A stretch of DNA of 64,000 nucleotides from Clostridium sporogenes (GTDB taxonomy: Bacteria; Bacillota; Clostridia; Clostridiales; Clostridiaceae). The stretch is from assembly GCF_001020205.1 (NCBI RefSeq), contig NZ_CP011663.1:3286001-3350000 (forward strand), written 5' to 3'. Positions within the stretch are counted from its first letter, which is position 1. Each line of letters opens with the position of its first letter. This document shows positions 8,703-17,556 of the stretch, piece after piece. The translations under genes were made by a program, and so were the position numbers. The notes under the pieces were generated by a model. The model had not been told where the DNA came from. It saw only the letters and a list, made by a program, of their open reading frames with translations, and did not search any database.

Positions 8703-9047
8703 TTATAAACTAAAGACTACAGTTAAAAGCATTTTAAATCTTTCTGTAGCTAATAATGCATGGGGTACATTAGCCGGCATTACTATAGTTTCTCCTTTTT
8801 TAACATTAAACTTTTCTTCTCCTATAGTTATTTCTGCTTCACCATCTAGAATATAAACCATAGCATCTCCTGAAGCTGAATGAGAACTTATTTCTTCACC
8901 CTTATCAAAAGCAAATAAAGTTACACTTAGTGGCTTTCCTTGTGCCAAAGTTCTACTTACTACCGTACCCTCCTCATAATTTACTAAAGATTCCATCTCT
9001 ATGGGTCTTGCAAAATCTATATTTTTTATTAATGGCTTTTTTATCAT
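8703..9047 (-). CDS. Cupin-domain protein
   Basis: A 114-residue single-domain cupin: motif 1 is represented by the segment around HSASGDAMVYILDGEAEI and motif 2 by GETIVMPANVPHALLA. The usual first HxH is reduced to a single His (SSHSA), so metal binding may be weak. These small cupins are often sensors or stabilisers and not proven enzymes. A copy of the GTAACTAATGTTAC palindrome lies 95 bases upstream of the start, linking it to the Crp/Fnr regulator at 6566. A specific substrate cannot be given. Confidence 0.8.
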   Translation of the reverse strand: MIKKPLIKNIDFARPIEMESLVNYEEGTVVSRTLAQGKPLSVTLFAFDKGEEISSHSASGDAMVYILDGEAEITIGEEKFNVKKGETIVMPANVPHALLATERFKMLLTVVFSL

Positions 9048-9141
9048 GTAATAAATCCTCCTTCAAATCTCTCCTATAGCATGAACTAAAGGGATCATGT
9101 TTTGTATATTTATATACTAATATTTTTCAATTAAAAATTCC

Positions 9142-9155
9142 GTAACTAATGTTAC
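9142..9155. promoter_or_regulatory. Second copy of the GTAACTAATGTTAC operator
   Basis: Identical in all 14 bases to the palindrome at 6525-6538 and placed in the 120-bp gap between the YhgE/Pip-type gene and the cupin gene. It is the expected promoter region of the cupin gene. Confidence 0.65.
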
Positions 9156-9167
9156 TTATTAATTAAT

Positions 9168-11330
9168 TTATTCTTCAACTAAACCACTTTCTTTAAACTT
9201 TTTCACAAAGTTTTTGTTTATTTTTTCCAATTTTTTCTTTAATAATAAGGCTAATAGTATTGATAGAGTAAAATAAATTAGCAATATTACTATATCTCTT
9301 AAAAGTATACCTTCTATAACTCCTCCCACCGCTTCTCTCATACCTGATACAGCATAAGTAAAAGGTAATAATGGATTTATCCTTTGAAAAAACCCTGGTG
9401 TGACTTCTATAGGAAAAGTTCCTCCTGAAGCAGATATTTGAAGCACTAGAAGTATTACTCCTAAAGCTTTTCCTACATTACCAAACAGAGATACTAATGT
9501 ATATATTATCATAGAAAATATTATGCTTATAAATATTGAAAATAAAATAAATATTGGTTTATTTGATACATATACTTTTAATAAATATATGTCCCCTAAA
9601 GTAACTATTAAAGCTTGAAATATACCTATAGTCATAAATGTAAAATATCTGCCAAAGTATTTTTCATGTACTTTTAGTTTTTTTACTCCTTTTATATCTT
9701 TTACATCTACTGAAAGTATAGAAACTAGAATTAATGCTCCTACCCAAAGGGATAAAGTTGTAAAAAAAGGAGCCATGGCTGATCCATAATTAGGAATAGG
9801 ATAAATTCTATTTTCTTTTATTTCTACAGGGTTGGATATAAAATCACTTTCTATTTTCGCATTATTTTTCATTAATTTTATTATTTCATTTAGCCTTTTA
9901 TCATCATCTAAAGTTTTAAGCTTATTTGATACTTCTCCTATAGACCTTTCTATAGATGGTAAATTAGATTTAAGAATTTTTATGCCTTTTATACCTTTTT
10001 CTGCTCCAGTATATCCTTTATCTAATAGCTCAGTTGCCTCTGGTAAATTTTCATTAGCATTCTTTAACAGTTGTATAGTATTATCTGCTACAACTATTAA
10101 ATCATTAAGAACGTTATTTATAGATGGTACTATTTTAGGATTAAAATCCTCTATAATCTGTTTTAGTATAGAATCTATACCATTGGCTTTATTTTTTAGC
10201 CTATTTAGTACTTCTACAGATACTTTTTCATCTCTATCTATAGAAGCTATTATAGTATTTATATTTTCTATTTTATTATTTACCCTCTCCTTCATATCTT
10301 TAATTCTATTTTCAAAATCGTTCAATATAATATTTTTTTTATCTTTATTTATAATATCAACTAACTCCAATGTACTATTTAAAATTTCTTTTACATTAGT
10401 TAACTTATTCTTTGATGCTACTAAATCCTCTTTAGCTTGCTGAGAATTTTTTTCTATTCCTCCTACACCTTCCTCTATTAAAACTTCTGCTGTATTATTT
10501 ATTTTTTTAGCTATAATTAAATCTTGTTTTATATAGGGTGCTACATTATTTATTCCTTCTTTAGATTTTGATAAAAATAATTTTGTTTTATCCCCTGCAC
10601 TTAAAGCCCTATTTATAGTATCCTTTATTAAAGGAATATCCTTATTTATTTTTTCTATAAATTCCTCTAAGGTTATAGCACCTTTTTCTAGCTTATCTAT
10701 AGAGGCGTTTATTTGGGGTATCTTATCATTAACATAAAAAATCATATTCATTAAATCTTTAAGTTTCGGTTTTCCCTTTTCTAGCTCTATTCCTAACTTA
10801 TTAAATATTTCAAATATAATACCATTTACTGTTTTTACAAAGGTTTTTGTAACCTCATTTTGTACTGTTGTAACGCCTTTACTTGTTATCTTAGGTGCCA
10901 CTGCATTACTCTTTTCGTTTACAGAATAAATTAAGGTAGGTTTTTCTTGTTTGTCTCTAGTTATAGATAAAATTTTATAAGAAAAGTCTTCTGGTATCAT
11001 TACACTGGCATAATACTTTCCATATTTTACTCCTTTTTCAGCTTCTTTTTCATCAACAAATTTCCATCCAATATTTTTATTTATTTTTAATTTATTTACA
11101 AGTTCCTGCCCTACATTAATACTTTGCCCCTTAAAAACAGCAGCTTTATCTTTATTTACTACAGCTACAGATATTGACTTTGTATTAGCGTATGGATCCC
11201 AAGAAGACTCTATATTAAACCAGGCATATAAGGAAGGTAATATCATAAGTCCTAACATTACAACTATAGCTACCCAATTTGTTATTATATTTTGTAGATC
11301 TCTTATATAAATTCTAAAAATATTCTTCAC
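9168..11330 (-). CDS. YhgE/Pip-type membrane protein
   Basis: A 720-residue protein with the YhgE/Pip layout: an N-terminal membrane segment (residues about 15-35, WVAIVVMLGLMILPSLYAWFN) and an extracellular start ESSWDPYANT. A long helical, coiled-coil-rich ectodomain of about 450 residues follows. The C-terminal half is an ABC-2-like membrane domain with five or six helices (SVLSVDVKDIKGVKK, GGTFPIEVTPGFFQRINPLLPFTYAVSGMRE). Phage-infection protein of lactococci and ESX-associated YhgE belong to this family. It stands alone on the minus strand, so a secretion partner is not apparent. The function in clostridia is not established. Confidence 0.88.
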   Translation of the reverse strand: MKNIFRIYIRDLQNIITNWVAIVVMLGLMILPSLYAWFNIESSWDPYANTKSISVAVVNKDKAAVFKGQSINVGQELVNKLKINKNIGWKFVDEKEAEKGVKYGKYYASVMIPEDFSYKILSITRDKQEKPTLIYSVNEKSNAVAPKITSKGVTTVQNEVTKTFVKTVNGIIFEIFNKLGIELEKGKPKLKDLMNMIFYVNDKIPQINASIDKLEKGAITLEEFIEKINKDIPLIKDTINRALSAGDKTKLFLSKSKEGINNVAPYIKQDLIIAKKINNTAEVLIEEGVGGIEKNSQQAKEDLVASKNKLTNVKEILNSTLELVDIINKDKKNIILNDFENRIKDMKERVNNKIENINTIIASIDRDEKVSVEVLNRLKNKANGIDSILKQIIEDFNPKIVPSINNVLNDLIVVADNTIQLLKNANENLPEATELLDKGYTGAEKGIKGIKILKSNLPSIERSIGEVSNKLKTLDDDKRLNEIIKLMKNNAKIESDFISNPVEIKENRIYPIPNYGSAMAPFFTTLSLWVGALILVSILSVDVKDIKGVKKLKVHEKYFGRYFTFMTIGIFQALIVTLGDIYLLKVYVSNKPIFILFSIFISIIFSMIIYTLVSLFGNVGKALGVILLVLQISASGGTFPIEVTPGFFQRINPLLPFTYAVSGMREAVGGVIEGILLRDIVILLIYFTLSILLALLLKKKLEKINKNFVKKFKESGLVEE

Positions 11331-11493
11331 AAAATACCCCCTTTTTACCTTTTACCGAAAAGTATATTACAATAAAAAACTCTCTTATAAACCTTAGTAT
11401 TTCTATATTTACAATTTTAAATACCTAATTTCCCAATATATTTTATCTCATGATTTTTATTAATATAAAGTTACTATTTCTAAGCAAAACAAT

Positions 11494-11543
11494 AAGGCCT
11501 AAAATTTGATAACATTATTCATGCTATTAAAACTTTAAGCCTA
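11494..11543 (-). terminator. Possible terminator after the GDPD gene
   Basis: An imperfect hairpin (AGGCTTAAAG with TTTTAGGCCT on the minus strand) is followed by TTATTGTTTT, about 110 bases past the GDPD stop. It is the only structure seen in the 322-base gap 11331-11652, which otherwise appears to be plain AT-rich spacer. Confidence 0.35.
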
Positions 11544-11652
11544 AACCTATTTAATATTTTTATTTTAACTAATACATATATATTTATTCATAATAAATAT
11601 GTATTAAAATCTCCACTCTTTAAATATTTAACTAAATTTAATTTTACAAGTT

Positions 11653-12390
11653 TTATAGTTTAAATTTTGAAATAATATTATAAGCTCTATCAGGATAATT
11701 AGTAATGATGCTAGTTATTTTATTTTTTATCAATCTTTTCATATTAGCTTCATCATTTATTGTATAAGGATTTACTTCCAAATCATTAATGTAAGCTTTA
11801 TCTATAAATTCCTTTGTAAGAGTAATATAATTAGGATGAAGTGCTTCTACTTTTATAGATCTAGCATATTCCCAAGGCTCATACAAAGCCGCTTCATAAA
11901 GCATCCCTGTTTTAATATTTGAATTTATTTCTTTAACTCTCACTAAAGAATAATGATCGAAGGAGGATATTATCACTCTATCTAATATTTTATGTTTTTC
12001 TATCATATCTATAACTTTTTCTTCTATATTAGGATAAACTCTATAACCTGCTTTTATTTCTATGTTTAAGTAAATCCCTGTATTTTTTATTAGACTTAAA
12101 AGTTCTTCTAAAGTAGGTATTTTTTCACCTTTATATTCATCACTAAACCAAGAACCTGCATCTAACTTTTTTAATTCATCTAATGAAAAACCTTTTACTT
12201 CACCTTTTCCATCTGTAGTTCTATCTACCCTTTCATCATGGATAATTACAATATATCCATCCTTAGATAAATGAACATCTAACTCTATTCCATCTGCATT
12301 CATTTCTATAGCTTTTTTAAAAGCAGCCATAGTATTCTCTGGAGCATAAGCGCTAGCCCCTCTATGGGCTAAAATTTTAGTATATTTCAT
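11653..12390 (-). CDS. Glycerophosphodiester phosphodiesterase
   Basis: A 245-residue GDPD-family enzyme that hydrolyses glycerophosphodiesters to glycerol 3-phosphate and an alcohol. It starts directly with the catalytic motif AHRGASAYAPENTMAAF. GIELDVHLSKDGYIVIIHDE supplies the Glu/Asp metal ligands and second catalytic His, followed by TTDGKG. LNIEIKAG and the C-terminal segment KRLIKNKITSIITNYPD are also typical. There is no signal peptide, so it is cytosolic. It is a single-gene unit, preceded by an AGGAGA site. Confidence 0.92.
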   Translation of the reverse strand: MKYTKILAHRGASAYAPENTMAAFKKAIEMNADGIELDVHLSKDGYIVIIHDERVDRTTDGKGEVKGFSLDELKKLDAGSWFSDEYKGEKIPTLEELLSLIKNTGIYLNIEIKAGYRVYPNIEEKVIDMIEKHKILDRVIISSFDHYSLVRVKEINSNIKTGMLYEAALYEPWEYARSIKVEALHPNYITLTKEFIDKAYINDLEVNPYTINDEANMKRLIKNKITSIITNYPDRAYNIISKFKL

Positions 12391-12578
12391 CTTTTTTTCT
12401 CCTATCTAATAAAATTTTATTAGTATAATTTATATGCATTACTTAATGAAAAATTCTCTATAGGAGTTTTCATTCCTTCTAAAAATAAAAAAATTATATA
12501 TAAAAAGTTGAAAAATCTAAAATAATATTATAATAAATTTTCAGCATTATACCTACAACTTAATTTAGCATTAAAAAA

Positions 12579-12625
12579 CAAAAGCTATGAATTTTAAAAT
12601 ACAATATCAAAATTCATAGCTTTTC
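12579..12625 (-). terminator. Terminator after the repeat lipid-anchored-like protein gene
   Basis: An AAAAGCTATGAATTTT / AAAATTCATAGCTTTT stem surrounds a 14-base loop, directly after the stop codon at 12630. A-runs and T-runs on both sides make it bidirectional. Confidence 0.8.
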
Positions 12626-12629
12626 AATT

Positions 12630-13586
12630 TTATTTTACTCTCATACATTTACCATTGCTTGGATAGGTATCTTTGTAAATTTTACCACTAAGGTCTACAT
12701 AATATTGACTCACTGCATAGCTTCCGTCACCTTTACCATATACGCCTTCGAACACATGAACTTTTTTATTCTTAAGTTCCTGTGGGAATGACTTATAAGG
12801 TGTAGTTATGTGAGAGTATGGTACTGCCTGAATCCCTAAATAATTTAGAGTAACATCAGAAGGCTTAACAGATTCCACTAAAGCTCTAGCTTTACTTTCA
12901 CTTATATAATTATTCTTGAAACTAGATTTTTCTTTAGACTTACTTGTTCTTTCCTTATCTTTATTATTTACCTTAGATTGATTATATTCATTATCCTTAT
13001 TTTCTTTTAAAATCTTTGTTTCTTGTTGTTTTTTTAGCTTTTCTTCATTGTTCTTCTTTTCCTCTATTTTAGTTTTTATATTATTTCTTATATCCAATGC
13101 TTTTTCATTATCCTTATCATATTTTAAAACTATATCTAAATATTTATTAGAACTATCATAATTTTTTTTCTTAAATTCTTCATTAGCTAAGTCTATTAAT
13201 TCATTTATACAACCATCTATTTTATCTTTTGCTAAAATGTATACTTTCCCCTTATTTTCATCTATAGAACTTAATTTTTCTAAAGCTTCTTCATATTTTT
13301 TATTTTCTAATAGATTTACAGCTTCATTATACACTTTTTGACTATGTTTAAGATCCTGTGCTTCTTTTATTTTTTTATCTATTTCTTTATCTTCCTTATA
13401 ATTTAATGATTCCTTAAAGCTATCTATAGCTTTTTCATATTCTCCTTTTTCCATATAATTATTAGCTGTTGCTAGAACTCTATTATAAGCTTCAACTTTA
13501 TTATATCTGTACAACCCTAAACTTATTAATAATGCAATTACAATCGTGATTAAAATAATAGCCTTTTTGTTCTTTAATTTATTCAC
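12630..13586 (-). CDS. Membrane-anchored TPR-like protein
   Basis: A 318-residue protein. An N-terminal membrane anchor (AIILITIVIALLISLGLY) is followed by tetratricopeptide-like helical repeats (residues about 30-165: YMEKGEYEKAIDSFKESLNYKEDKEI, LENKKYEEALEKL, FKKKNYDSSNKYLDIVLKYDKDNEKAL). A charged Lys/Glu/Asn linker and a C-terminal domain of about 85 residues (KARALVESVKPSDVTLNYLG ... YYVDLSGKIYKDTYPSN) complete it. The last part resembles small PepSY-like or YpeB-like domains found after linkers in clostridial envelope proteins. Start is a GTG after GAGGAG. Probably extracytoplasmic; the exact role is unknown. Confidence 0.65.
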   Translation of the reverse strand: MNKLKNKKAIILITIVIALLISLGLYRYNKVEAYNRVLATANNYMEKGEYEKAIDSFKESLNYKEDKEIDKKIKEAQDLKHSQKVYNEAVNLLENKKYEEALEKLSSIDENKGKVYILAKDKIDGCINELIDLANEEFKKKNYDSSNKYLDIVLKYDKDNEKALDIRNNIKTKIEEKKNNEEKLKKQQETKILKENKDNEYNQSKVNNKDKERTSKSKEKSSFKNNYISESKARALVESVKPSDVTLNYLGIQAVPYSHITTPYKSFPQELKNKKVHVFEGVYGKGDGSYAVSQYYVDLSGKIYKDTYPSNGKCMRVK

Positions 13587-14039
13587 TTGAATTCTCTCCT
13601 CTTACATGTATTTTGTTTTAGCATATTATATTAATATAAATATTACTTACACTTTTAATATATTCTTTTAAAATTTATAGTTTACAAATTTATACACAGA
13701 TTTATCTATTATCTCTTTCACATATATTACATTTAATCTTTATAAATAAAATTTATTTTTTATTTTTAGAAGTTATATGATTTTAAACTTGTTCTGAATT
13801 ATCTATTAAAATTTAATTTGAATTGTATATTAATTACATATAGACCACTCTTAGGCCACTCTACTGTAATTTCTTATATTAACTGAAATAAAAAAGCACC
13901 AGATATTAACTTAGCATTGCTGGTGTATTTTATATTTTCTAAATTATATGTTATTATTATTTTGGAAAGTTTTTGAATTAAAAATATACTTAAAAATATT
14001 AATACTGTGTTAGACATAACCAATAAGGGGGATTAATAA
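13587..14039. other. Intergenic region upstream of the decarboxylase, with a hairpin
   Basis: A 453-base gap without a gene. It contains one hairpin, GCACCAG / CTGGTG at about 13897-13931, with an A-run on its left. On the plus strand it sits about 110 bases before the decarboxylase start, where a leader structure could act. On the minus strand it would be a terminator, yet no minus-strand gene lies upstream. A GGGGG ribosome-binding site precedes 14040. Confidence 0.4.
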
Positions 14040-15293
14040 ATGAAGCTTTGGAGAAAATATACTCAAGAAGAAATGGATGAAAAAATAACTAAATCTTTAG
14101 AAAGAACTTTAAACTATGACAATACTAAAACTATAGGAATACCAGGAACTAAATTAGATGATACTGTTTTTTATGACGGTCATAGTTTCATAAAACATTC
14201 ACCATATTTAAGAACATTTATACAAAATCCAAATCATATAGGGTGTCATACATATGATAAAGCAGATATATTATTCGGAGGAACCTTTGATATAGAAAGA
14301 GAGCTAATTCAATTATTAGCGATTGATGTTCTTAATGGAGATGATAAAGAATTTGATGGATATGTAACTCAGGGAGGAACCGAAGCTAATATACAAGCTA
14401 TGTGGGTTTATAGAAATTACTTTAAGAAAGAAAGAAAAGCAAAACATGAAGAAATAGCTATAATCACATCCGCTGATACCCATTATTCAGCATATAAGGG
14501 ATCTGATTTACTAAATATAGATATAATAAAGGTTCCAGTGGAGTTTTACAGCCGCAAAATTCAAGAGGACACTTTAGATAGTATTGTTAAAGAGGCTAAA
14601 GAAATTGGGAAAAAATATTTTATAGTAATATCTAATATGGGGACTACAATGTTTGGTTCAGTAGATGATCCAGATTTATATGCTAATATTTTTGATAAAT
14701 ACAATTTAGAATATAAAATTCATGTTGATGGAGCTTTTGGTGGATTCATATATCCTATAAATAATAAAGAGTGTAAAACAGATTTTTCTAATAAAAATGT
14801 AAGTTCTATAACATTAGATGGTCATAAAATGTTACAAGCACCCTATGGTACAGGAGTTTTCGTTTGCAGACAAAATCTAATACACAACACTCTTACAGAA
14901 GAAGCAACTTACATAGAAAATTTAGATGTTACAATAAGTGGTAGCCGTTCAGGTGCTAATGCTGTGGCTATATGGATGGTACTTGCCAGCTATGGGCCAT
15001 ATGGATGGATGGAAAAAATAAACAAATTAAGAAATAGAACTGAGTGGTTATGTGAACAATTGGATGATATGGGAATTAAATATTACAAAGAAAATAATAT
15101 GAACATAGTAACTATAGAAGAGCAATATGTTACTAAAGAAATAGCAGAAAAATATTTCTTGGTACCAGAAGTTCATAATCATACGAATAAGTGGTATAAG
15201 ATAGTTGTTATGGAACATGTTGAATTAGATATATTAAATTCTTTAGTATGTGATTTAAGAAAACAAAATAAGGAACATTTGAAGGCTATTTAA
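14040..15293 (+). CDS. PLP-dependent tryptophan decarboxylase
   Basis: A 417-residue group II (glutamate/aromatic) PLP decarboxylase. Visible active-site parts are TQGGTEANI (phosphate binding, residues 110-118), HYSAYKGSDLL, HVDGAFGGF with Asp230 for the pyridine nitrogen, and TLDGHKMLQAPYG with the Schiff-base Lys263. From memory the sequence is almost collinear with the C. sporogenes tryptophan decarboxylase that makes tryptamine (Williams et al. 2014 characterised that enzyme), which also suggests the organism. It is a lone gene flanked by a terminator. It lies 11 kb from the T-box-controlled tryptophan transporter. Without alignment, tyrosine or glutamate decarboxylation cannot be strictly excluded. 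Confidence 0.88.
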   Translation: MKLWRKYTQEEMDEKITKSLERTLNYDNTKTIGIPGTKLDDTVFYDGHSFIKHSPYLRTFIQNPNHIGCHTYDKADILFGGTFDIERELIQLLAIDVLNGDDKEFDGYVTQGGTEANIQAMWVYRNYFKKERKAKHEEIAIITSADTHYSAYKGSDLLNIDIIKVPVEFYSRKIQEDTLDSIVKEAKEIGKKYFIVISNMGTTMFGSVDDPDLYANIFDKYNLEYKIHVDGAFGGFIYPINNKECKTDFSNKNVSSITLDGHKMLQAPYGTGVFVCRQNLIHNTLTEEATYIENLDVTISGSRSGANAVAIWMVLASYGPYGWMEKINKLRNRTEWLCEQLDDMGIKYYKENNMNIVTIEEQYVTKEIAEKYFLVPEVHNHTNKWYKIVVMEHVELDILNSLVCDLRKQNKEHLKAI

Positions 15294-15299
15294 ATAATA

Positions 15300-15352
15300 A
15301 AATGAGGTTGGTTTAAAAATAAAAAAGATTTAATTTTAAACCAACCTCATTT
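15300..15352 (+). terminator. Terminator after the decarboxylase gene
   Basis: The stem AAATGAGGTTGGTTTAAAA / TTTTAAACCAACCTCATTT surrounds a loop of about 15 bases, seven bases after the stop codon. Confidence 0.85.
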
Positions 15353-15554
15353 CTATTCTTAATTACTCATTATAACTTTTTAAGCATTTCTTTAAATCAT
15401 TGTCCAAGCTATTTAAGTAATATTTCTATTGAATTAAATAACTTTATTTATTTTTAATCTTTCTATTAAATTTGATCAAAAATTTTATAATATATTTTAT
15501 TATTTCTATTTCTATGTATAGTCTTATACTATTATAATATTCATGAAAAAATAT

Positions 15555-15625
15555 AAAAACACCAGGTATAAAACCTAGTGTTTTCAATGGCACGACCAAG
15601 CCTATAAGCCGAGTTCTGTGTTAGA
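15555..15625 (-). repeat. Left attachment repeat (displaced rnpB 3' end)
   Basis: This is a 71-bp copy of the rnpB 3' end and terminator hairpin (ACACCAGGTAT / AACCTAGTGTT). It matches 36613-36683 at all but one position (A at 15570, G at 36628). It has no rnpB 5' part attached, as expected for the displaced chromosomal fragment after integration. The terminator it carries may still stop transcripts entering the element. Confidence 0.9.
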
Positions 15626-15746
15626 AAAAGCTAATATTTTTATTTATCTTATTATATTTTTTTATATCTTAAATCCTCTAAAATCAGCATTTGTAGAACT
15701 TTCTATATTTTTATATATCACACTGTATTTTATCATTTGGTGTAAA

Positions 15747-15776
15747 AGTGGTGGAAGAATTATTTCTTCCACCACT
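15747..15776. terminator. Strong hairpin just inside the left end
   Basis: AGTGGTGGAAGAA pairs perfectly with TTCTTCCACCACT around a short loop, followed by CTATTTAATTT. The region 15626-15932 otherwise shows no credible gene. The hairpin could insulate the element boundary or be an integrase/accessory-factor site. Confidence 0.6.
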
Positions 15777-15932
15777 CTATTTAATTTAACTATTTACTAT
15801 ATTATTGCCATTATAAAAATAATTTATAATACCAAAACTATGATATAAAAAATATAAAGTAAAATTTATATTTTCTACATATTGGGTTTACCATCAATAA
15901 TCAACTCACAAAAAATATACATAGAAATATAC

Positions 15933-15968
15933 AAAAGCTATATCTCTATTGGTAGAGATATAGCTTTT
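15933..15968 (-). terminator. Terminator after rnlB
   Basis: The perfect stem AAAAGCTATATCTCT / AGAGATATAGCTTTT with a 6-base loop lies about 35 bases after the rnlB stop codon. It ends the RNase H-rnlA-rnlB transcript. Confidence 0.85.
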
Positions 15969-16003
15969 ATACTATTTACTTATCTATGAATTTCATGTTT
16001 ATT

Positions 16004-16372
16004 TTATATAGATATTCCTTTATTTATCATCTTTTTCTGAACAGAATTTAAAATTGAATATTCTAAAACATTAGAATTTTTCTTTAAAAAATCTGTTGCA
16101 ATTTTTCTTAATTCATTCTTTTTATCAACTTTTATATATTGAAATGTAGAATCAATAAAACATTCACCATCAAATCTAGCTTCTGCAAATCTTTCAGAAG
16201 TATTTCCTATATTAAGCAACATATCAAATACCACTTTACAATTAAATAAATTGTAATTTTTAAGTTCATCACATATTTTATCTAAATACGAAAAAGGAGT
16301 TTCATATGACTGCGAAAATATTATACATTCATACTCACTATGTCTAATTTTAATAATTTCATAATTCTCCAT
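16004..16372 (-). CDS. rnlB: RnlB-family antitoxin
   Basis: A 122-residue protein directly downstream of RnlA. Its length, position and pattern match E. coli RnlB (123 residues): a beta-rich N-terminus, a central VVFDMLLNIGNTSERFAEARFDG, and a C-terminal helix ending in SILNSVQKKMINKGISI. RnlB neutralises the RnlA endoribonuclease by binding its C-terminal domain; in E. coli inhibition needs RNase HI. AAGGAG precedes the ATG. It has its own likely promoter in the 67-base gap after rnlA, which would keep antitoxin in excess. The family call rests on length, synteny and weak pattern similarity. Confidence 0.83.
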   Translation of the reverse strand: MENYEIIKIRHSEYECIIFSQSYETPFSYLDKICDELKNYNLFNCKVVFDMLLNIGNTSERFAEARFDGECFIDSTFQYIKVDKKNELRKIATDFLKKNSNVLEYSILNSVQKKMINKGISI

Positions 16373-16416
16373 AGTTATTCACTCCTTTCTTTCAATTTGA
16401 TTAACATTGATTGATT

Positions 16417-16445
16417 ATTATATCATATAATTGTATATTTTACAA
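16417..16445 (-). promoter_or_regulatory. Candidate promoter for rnlB alone
   Basis: On the minus strand TTGTAA is followed after 17 bases by TATAAT, itself preceded by TGA (extended -10). It overlaps the rnlA stop codon and lies about 45 bases before the rnlB start. Independent antitoxin transcription is common in toxin-first type II systems. Confidence 0.6.
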
Positions 16446-17516
16446 TATATAATATGAATCTATTAATAATAAAGTGTCATTAATTAACTTTTTTGCGTCA
16501 TCTATATTTTCGATTATTCTTGTTGTATCTAAAGGCTCCCCAAAATCATTCCAATGACATAATCCATGTCTATGTCTACAATAATAATTATATGCCTTTT
16601 CTATATATTCAATTTTATCTTTGCTCTTTATTTTAGACTTTGATTTTTGTTTTAAATAATATTTATTGTCTTTAGATTCAAATATACTGCTAATCCTATT
16701 CTTTTCAATTATTATTGAATGATTGTGAACTATATATTTAAGGTGTCCTTCTAAAGCTCTTAACGCTGGAAAAGATAAGTATGTATATTCAAACATATCT
16801 CCTTCTAAGTTGCTGTTATATACTGATTGTAATAAAACTTTCTTTAGCTTACAAGGATGTTTACCATATGAATTGGGCATAATTATTTCATATTGACTTA
16901 AAATCTCATCCTTCTTTATTCCTACATTATAATAATTATTGAAAGTCTTCGGCATATCGTCTAAATCTATTAATTCACCTATAATTACCATAACTTCATT
17001 AAATAATAATAAAGGCTTTCCTTTTATTACTAATGTTTTAGTATTATAATACTCTATAGTTAAATCTTCATTATATTTTCCCTTATACTTATATAAAGTT
17101 TTATATGTACACTCTTTCTTTTCAATAGTTTTTTTATAATATTCACTTTCTTCTACAAGTTCCAGAATTGATTTTAAATCACTATTCTCTATATTCTTTG
17201 CAACAAACCATTTATTTTTAGAATCATCACCTATTTTGCAATCATCATCATTTTTTATGAAATAGGCTAATTTTTTCTTAATATCTTGTTCTTTGCCACC
17301 AAAATCTTCAATTGTAGTAGTTCCCTTATCATTAAAATGAAAGTCCATATAAAAAATTTTTCCGTCTCCTTCAACATTGACTCTTCTTCTTGTATTATCT
17401 TTTATTTCAAAATCCTTATCTACTGTAAATTTATCAAACTCTATATTACAAAACTTTTTTATTGAATTTATTATTTTTTCCCTCTCCAAATTTAAACCAT
17501 TGTACTCCTTGCTCAT
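16440..17516 (-). CDS. rnlA: RnlA-family toxin (RNase LS), HEPN endoribonuclease
   Basis: A 358-residue protein, against 357 in E. coli RnlA. From memory the two align over the length: YNGLNLEREKI at the N-terminus, FNDKGTTTIEDFGGKEQ near residue 70, YLSFPALRALEGHLK near 255, and the C-terminal RHRHGLCHW at 314-322. R316 and H321 fit the HEPN Rx4H catalytic motif (E. coli R318/H323). RnlA cleaves mRNA and blocks T4 lacking the Dmd antitoxin, after phage infection removes RnlB. The start at 17516 follows AGAGGG; a reading from 17534 would run through that site. The RNase H gene is 40 bases upstream and rnlB follows. Confidence 0.92.
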   Translation of the reverse strand: MSKEYNGLNLEREKIINSIKKFCNIEFDKFTVDKDFEIKDNTRRRVNVEGDGKIFYMDFHFNDKGTTTIEDFGGKEQDIKKKLAYFIKNDDDCKIGDDSKNKWFVAKNIENSDLKSILELVEESEYYKKTIEKKECTYKTLYKYKGKYNEDLTIEYYNTKTLVIKGKPLLLFNEVMVIIGELIDLDDMPKTFNNYYNVGIKKDEILSQYEIIMPNSYGKHPCKLKKVLLQSVYNSNLEGDMFEYTYLSFPALRALEGHLKYIVHNHSIIIEKNRISSIFESKDNKYYLKQKSKSKIKSKDKIEYIEKAYNYYCRHRHGLCHWNDFGEPLDTTRIIENIDDAKKLINDTLLLIDSYYIL

Positions 17517-17556
17517 AGTATTCCCTCTTTTCATTTATTTAATCAATTTTTATTGT

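Noticed and set aside
15555..15625. A second, truncated rnpB gene or pseudogene
   Set aside because: Only the 3' end and terminator are present and they match the right repeat base for base except one. This is an att duplication, not gene decay.
15618..15848. A 76-codon plus-strand frame starting GTG inside the left attachment repeat
   Set aside because: It has no ribosome-binding site, starts within the rnpB fragment, and is crossed by a perfect 13-bp hairpin at 15747-15776. The hydrophobic translation is what AT-rich DNA gives by chance.
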